Positions 60,102 through 64,000 of a stretch of 64,000 bases of DNA are shown piece after piece. Below the pieces are notes generated by a model. That model was given only the letters and a program-made list of their open reading frames with translations, made no database searches and was not told where the DNA came from. The number at the start of each line of letters is the position of its first letter. Position 1 is the stretch's first letter. A program made the position numbers and the translations under genes. The stretch is from Paenibacillaceae bacterium (GTDB taxonomy: Bacteria > Bacillota > Bacilli > Paenibacillales > Paenibacillaceae). The DNA lies in NCBI GenBank assembly GCA_900766135.1, contig CAAFUF010000016.1, positions 1 to 64,000 of the forward strand. The letters are read 5' to 3'.

Positions 60102-61001
60102 CTAAGTCGATTTTGAATTCGTGCGTATGAACTGGCGGGGGGACATGCCTTCGGCCTGCTTGAACGCTTTACTGAAAGAGTAGACGTTGCCGTAACCGAC
60201 CTTTTCGGCGATCGTGGACAGGGACAAGCGGTTAAACATCATCAGTTCCTTCGACTTCTCGATCCGGTAGCGGATTTGGAACTGATGGGGCGTCAGGTCG
60301 AACGTTTGCTTGAAGATGCGGGAGAAATGGAACACGCTGAGGCAAGCGATCTTGGACAACGTCTCCAGCGGGACCGTTTCGTTGTAATGCTCCATAATGT
60401 AGGTGACCGCCCGTTCCATCGCGCGTTGATGCATGACGAGATGCGCGTTGTCATTCGCCTTCAGCCCCTTTTGCAGCAAATATAGAATGCGCAGCACCAG
60501 CGATTTCTGCATCAACGGATAGTCGGCGTCGCGCCGTTCGTAGGCATGAATGATCTGCATCAGCGTTTTGTGCACTTCGGCATGGTTGCCAATGCGCAGC
60601 ACGTTGGGAAATCCGAAGGCCGTCCCCAGGACGTCGGGGCGGAGCCAAGCCAACTCTTCTTCGGTGCATTCGCTGCGATTTTTGAAATTGATCGGCACTT
60701 GTTCAAAATCCTCGTAATACAGCACGTCAAAATGGATATGCGGCATCCAGCACTCTCCCCGCGATTCCCAAAATTCATGCTCCAGTCCGGGTTTGAACAG
60801 CAGGATGTCCCCGGGTTCCGCGACGAACGTTTCGTTCTCCACGCGGACGGTGAGCTCCCCTTTTTCCATATACAACAGCTCGTAGTCAAAAATGATGCGG
60901 GGCGCCAGCGTCATCTCGTCGACCCGGTGATTCCAGGCTCTCCGAACGTTGGGCGATAGGCGATGAATCAAGTCCTGAAGCGTCATTGGCTGATTGTCCA
61001 T
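60102..61001 (-). CDS. AraC-family transcriptional regulator with cupin sensor
   Basis: This 299-residue regulator has an N-terminal AraC cupin-like ligand domain (FDYELLYMEKGELTVRVENETFVAEPGDILLFKPGLEHEFWES) and two helix-turn-helix motifs at the C-terminus (LETLSKIACLSVFHFSRIFKQTFDLTPHQFQIRYRIEKSKELM and LSTIAEKVGYGNVYSFSKAFKQAEGMSPRQFI). The ATG at 61001 follows AGGAGGAACGG. It is divergent from the DUF4185/sugar-binding genes and likely activates them in response to a sugar. Confidence 0.93.
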   Translation of the reverse strand: MDNQPMTLQDLIHRLSPNVRRAWNHRVDEMTLAPRIIFDYELLYMEKGELTVRVENETFVAEPGDILLFKPGLEHEFWESRGECWMPHIHFDVLYYEDFEQVPINFKNRSECTEEELAWLRPDVLGTAFGFPNVLRIGNHAEVHKTLMQIIHAYERRDADYPLMQKSLVLRILYLLQKGLKANDNAHLVMHQRAMERAVTYIMEHYNETVPLETLSKIACLSVFHFSRIFKQTFDLTPHQFQIRYRIEKSKELMMFNRLSLSTIAEKVGYGNVYSFSKAFKQAEGMSPRQFIRTNSKST

Positions 61002-61204
61002 CCGTTCCTCCTGTGTAGCAAGATTGGAAGCAAATCCTCCATCCATGGAAACTGGATGATCTATTAATCATATATAGAGTTCACGAAATTTAATAGAGTC
61101 GCTGCGGGAGAAGGGATCTTGATTGGGCCACAATAGCAAGAATGGATAAGAAATCACAAATCCCAACATAGAACCGGGCGGGAGGATCATGTAAAATTCA
61201 AATA

Positions 61205-61218
61205 TGTAATCGCTTTCA
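61205..61218. promoter_or_regulatory. cre site (perfect consensus)
   Basis: TGTAATCGCTTTCA fits TGWAANCGNTNWCA at all 14 positions. It lies in the AraC-to-DUF4185 intergenic region, 175-188 bp upstream of the DUF4185 start, between TTCAAA and TATATC elements that could be a promoter. CcpA repression of the carbohydrate locus is inferred. Confidence 0.7.
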
Positions 61219-61258
61219 ATATATCATGGTTAAAACCGAACCGAAAGGGGGGCTTAAC

Positions 61259-61378
61259 GTGGCGGAAGCGAAGCCGGAGATTTCGGCCAAGCGAAGGAGC
61301 TTGTTTTCACGAATTCTGCAATCGATTGCAGAATCCCGAGGAAGCCATTTTCAAGCGACCCTAAGGGGGCGACGATAA
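61259..61378 (+). CDS. 39-codon ORF with strong ribosome binding site
   Basis: GTG at 61259 follows AAAGGGGGGCTTAAC with ideal spacing and reads MAEAKPEISAKRRSLFSRILQSI... for 39 residues to TAA at 61376-61378. The basic, soluble start resembles the N-terminal leader of some sugar ABC permeases, so it may be a remnant; it could also be a regulatory small protein. It ends 14 bp before the DUF4185 gene. Confidence 0.4.
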   Translation: MAEAKPEISAKRRSLFSRILQSIAESRGSHFQATLRGRR

Positions 61379-61392
61379 GGGGATGAATACCG

Positions 61393-62523
61393 TTGCGCAG
61401 CTTTCCGTTGATGTTGCTTTCCGCACTGCTCCTGTTGACTGCTTCCTGCGGGAAGGAGTCGTCCGGAATCCCGCGGACGACCGCTCCCGCAGGGGAAACG
61501 TTTATCTTGAAAAACACCGCCAATCTGCAGCAAATCGCCCAGTTAACCGGTAAGGATTCGCTGGGCCATACGGATCGGTATGCCGTTTACGGAACCGATT
61601 TAGGTTCGATGTTCACGATGGGGGACCAGACCTACTTCGTCTTCGGCGACACGTTCGGCGAAAGGCCGGACGGGATGACGGGAGGGGGCGGCAGCTTTTG
61701 GAGATCCAACGTCATGGCCTACAGCTCGGATTCCGATCCTTCCGACGGGATCACGTTCGACGGGATGATTACGGATGAGGTCGGGTTGGCCCAAGAGCTG
61801 ATTCCGTCGAAAAAGCTCGATTACGACGAGATGACCGTGATCCCTACGCACGGTTTGGCCGCTAACGGAGCCATGTACCTTTACTTTATGTCGGTCCGGC
61901 ATTGGGGGGATCCCGGAACATGGGACGCCAATCACTCCGGAGTGGCCAAATCGGAGGACAGCGGGGAGCATTGGTCGGTCGTGGAAGGGCTTCAGTGGCC
62001 GGGAGACAGCGGATTTATCCAGGTGAGTCCGTTCAAAGTAGGGGACGGCGAGGAGGCGGAAATCTATTTCTGGACGATCCCGTCCGGCCGTTTCGGCGGC
62101 GTCAAGCTGATGCGGGTCAAGGAACAAAATATCGAGGACCTCAGCAGCTACGAATATTTTGCGGGGGAAGACGAAGGGCAACCGCGATGGAGCAAGGATA
62201 TGGACCAGGCCAAGCTCGTGGTGGACGACACCGTCGGGGAACTGTCAGTGATCTGGAATCCCGGGTTGGAGCGGTGGCTGATGACGTATTTGAAGGAAGG
62301 CCGGGGCGTCGTCCTCCGGGAAGGCCTAACCCCCTGGGGACCGTGGGGAGATGCGCTCGATTTGGTACCGGCTGACGATTTTCCGGGATTGTACGCGCCT
62401 TTCATGAATGACCGGTTTCTTGCGGACGACGGGCGAACGGTCTATTTCACCTTATCCCTTTGGGATCCGTATAACGTGTTCTGGTTTAAAGCCACGCTGG
62501 AGGAATCCGGCCCGGGCGATTGA
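61393..62523 (+). CDS. DUF4185 lipoprotein, putative secreted glycosidase-like protein
   Basis: This is a 376-residue surface lipoprotein. The signal peptide ends in the lipobox LLTASC (Cys about residue 19), then comes a five-bladed beta-propeller-like domain with DLGSMFTMGDQTYFVFGDTFGERP, typical of DUF4185. DUF4185 proteins include endo-D-arabinanases (family GH183); whether this one cleaves arabinan is unknown. The start is TTG at 61393, 7 nt after AAGGGGATG. It precedes a sugar-binding lipoprotein and lies divergent from an AraC regulator, so it probably acts on an extracellular polysaccharide. Confidence 0.8.
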   Translation: MRSFPLMLLSALLLLTASCGKESSGIPRTTAPAGETFILKNTANLQQIAQLTGKDSLGHTDRYAVYGTDLGSMFTMGDQTYFVFGDTFGERPDGMTGGGGSFWRSNVMAYSSDSDPSDGITFDGMITDEVGLAQELIPSKKLDYDEMTVIPTHGLAANGAMYLYFMSVRHWGDPGTWDANHSGVAKSEDSGEHWSVVEGLQWPGDSGFIQVSPFKVGDGEEAEIYFWTIPSGRFGGVKLMRVKEQNIEDLSSYEYFAGEDEGQPRWSKDMDQAKLVVDDTVGELSVIWNPGLERWLMTYLKEGRGVVLREGLTPWGPWGDALDLVPADDFPGLYAPFMNDRFLADDGRTVYFTLSLWDPYNVFWFKATLEESGPGD

Positions 62524-62608
62524 GCCCATGAAGGCGTTCCGTTATGGTTTAAGCGCCAAAAGGCGTTTAAATAGAAGTTTTGCCGAATAAAAAAGGGAGG
62601 TTAACCAA

Positions 62609-64000
62609 ATGAAACAGCGTCGTTTGAAAGGATTGTCATGGACATTGGGATTGCTGCTGATCGTAGCCATGCTCGTAACCGGCTGCGGGGGTGCGGGGAA
62701 CGGCGGGAATGCCGCTTCGGGCGGAAATGCGGAACCGGCAGGCGGAAACGCCGCCGAGGAACCGGCGGCCGGTGATAACGCGGCTCCGAAGGAGAAGGTC
62801 AAGATCGAGTTTTGGGCCAATAAGTTCGAGGAGACGACCGATGCCTGGTTCAAGAAATGGACGGACGAATTCAACAAGACGCATGACGATATCGAGGTTA
62901 AGCTGACGATCGTGCCAGGCGACGCCTGGGCGCAAAAGCTGAAAGCGGCACAAGCGGCCGGCAAGGCGCCCGACGTGATGACGATGAACTACAGCAACCT
63001 CGCGCCGTCGGCGAAGCAAAGCCAGATTTTGCCGCTGAACGACTATCTGGACCCTAGCTTGATCGATGACCTTCACGACAATGTCAAGGGTTTCGTCACA
63101 GTGGAGGGTAAGTATTATGCTTATCCGATGCTGGTAGAGCCTTCGGCGGTGCTGTATTACCGGAAGGACCTGTTCGAAGCCGCCGGACTGGATCCGGCCA
63201 AACCGCCGGTGACGTGGGCCGAGTTGATCGATTACGGCAAGAAACTCACCAAGAACGGCGTGTACGGCTTATCGACGGCCCAAACCGCCGGTGACCTCGG
63301 ATGGTCGAGTTGGGGCTTGCAATATAACGCAGCCGGGCATCTGCCGATCACGGACGACTGGTCCAAAGCGGATGTCATGGACGACGGCTACAAGGAGCTG
63401 CTGAACTTCTACAAGACGCTGTACCAGGAAGGGATCATGCCGAAACAGCAATTGGCCGGTTACGCGGATGCGGCGCCGTTCGGGCAAGGGAAAACCGCGA
63501 TGCAGATCAGCGGATCGTGGTCGATCGGTTTGTTCCGCAACGAATACAAAAACATGCTGGACAAAATCGGCGTCGCCCCGATGCCTTCAATCGACGGAGA
63601 TCAAACGAAAACGACCGCCACGCTAGGCGGCTGGACGCTGGTCGTCGACGGCAAATCCAAACACCCCGAAGCGGCTGCGGAATATATCGGCTGGCTGCTG
63701 GCCGGCGATCCGAATATTATGATCGACTTCTTCAAGACGAGCCAATTCTCCAAGTTCTCGCCGCGCAAATCGGTAGACGAAGCGATGAACCAGGATCCGG
63801 ATGCGAAAAACGACGAGTGGCGCAAGCTGATTTCCGAGAAAATCGTGCCTTATTCCGAAGCGGAGCCGGTGTATCCTTGGGACATCAGCATGTTCTTCGC
63901 CACCGCGATCGAAAAAGCCATGAAGGGCGAGGACGTCGATAAGGCGCTCGCGACCGCGGAGAAAGAAATCAACAATTTCATCGAGAAGCAGAAGCTGACA
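62609..64000 (+). CDS. extracellular sugar-binding lipoprotein (partial, runs off the window)
   Basis: The frame is open from ATG 62609 (after AAAGGGAGGTTAACCAA) to the window end, 464 codons without a stop, so the C-terminus is missing. The signal peptide carries lipobox MLVTGC, a Gly/Asn/Ala linker follows, and the binding fold has IEFWANKFEETTDAWFKKW, KAPDVMTMNYS, YYAYPMLVEPSAVLYYRKDLF and MQISGSWSIGLFRNE, a family 1 solute-binding protein. It lies 85 bp behind the DUF4185 gene. Permease genes probably follow beyond the window. Confidence 0.93.
   Translation, partial: MKQRRLKGLSWTLGLLLIVAMLVTGCGGAGNGGNAASGGNAEPAGGNAAEEPAAGDNAAPKEKVKIEFWANKFEETTDAWFKKWTDEFNKTHDDIEVKLTIVPGDAWAQKLKAAQAAGKAPDVMTMNYSNLAPSAKQSQILPLNDYLDPSLIDDLHDNVKGFVTVEGKYYAYPMLVEPSAVLYYRKDLFEAAGLDPAKPPVTWAELIDYGKKLTKNGVYGLSTAQTAGDLGWSSWGLQYNAAGHLPITDDWSKADVMDDGYKELLNFYKTLYQEGIMPKQQLAGYADAAPFGQGKTAMQISGSWSIGLFRNEYKNMLDKIGVAPMPSIDGDQTKTTATLGGWTLVVDGKSKHPEAAAEYIGWLLAGDPNIMIDFFKTSQFSKFSPRKSVDEAMNQDPDAKNDEWRKLISEKIVPYSEAEPVYPWDISMFFATAIEKAMKGEDVDKALATAEKEINNFIEKQKLT

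Overview
The window looks like chromosomal DNA of a spore-forming member of the Paenibacillaceae (Paenibacillus or a close relative). The reasons are a GC content of roughly 55%, strong AGGAGG-type ribosome binding sites with frequent GTG/TTG starts, an alpha/beta small acid-soluble spore protein, a YtvI homologue, a YjcZ-like mini-protein, an S-layer-homology (SLH) protein, a T-box leader in front of an arginyl-tRNA synthetase, and a gene order (accD-accA-pyk-thioesterase-fxsA-ytvI-citZ-icd-pho-polA-mutM-coaE) that follows the Bacillus subtilis accDA-to-coaE region. No phage, integrase, transposase or CRISPR array was seen.

Layout. 1-486: a 78-bp higher-order tandem repeat and a gene-free stretch. 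493-10182: phosphatidylglycerophosphatase A, a small DUF2007-like protein, accDA, pyruvate kinase, a hotdog thioesterase, FxsA, YtvI, citrate synthase and isocitrate dehydrogenase. The pfkA and mdh genes expected from B. subtilis synteny are not present. 10183-14369: two copies of a 158-bp palindromic repeat, then a membrane protein, an XRE regulator, a glycosyltransferase, an SDR oxidoreductase and a YfbR-type HD phosphohydrolase.

14542-31425 is a phosphate-control region interleaved with DNA repair and CoA genes: class I fumarase directly followed by the PhoR-type kinase, PhoP, a soluble chemoreceptor-like protein, pstB-phoU, polA-mutM-coaE-lytic transglycosylase, a SASP, nrdR, and a full pstSCAB operon. 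Arrays of TTTACA-type Pho boxes with an 11-bp period stand before phoP, pstB-phoU and pstS, so the region appears to be a self-contained Pho circuit.

31639-48604 is accessory: a DedA protein, small spore-type and hypothetical proteins, TetR/DoxX, DinB, a WYL regulator, a sugar ABC importer without its own ATPase (with a cre-like site), a 704-residue STAND-type regulator divergent from an SLH surface protein, argS with a complete T-box, and a divergent MFS/TetR pair with two palindromic operators.

48764-64000: a nuclease-like/winged-helix protein, a cluster of micro- and minisatellites, a PhnB-like protein, tRNA-Ala(GGC), a run of small conserved proteins (DUF2642, Dabb, HepT-like, YtxH), glutamate racemase, a diacylglycerol kinase-like protein, TraX, a candidate 6S-like structured RNA, an A-type carrier with all cysteines replaced, a PadR-controlled HAAS-SEDS fusion, an acetyl esterase, and an AraC-controlled, cre-marked carbohydrate locus cut by the window end.

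Most of the window is ordinary core genome. The best leads for something undescribed are the 158-bp palindromic elements, the rod-shaped RNA at 55.8-56.0 kb, the PadR/HAAS-SEDS pair, the STAND-GNAT-HTH regulator, the histidine-substituted HesB-like protein and the 13-bp-based repeats.
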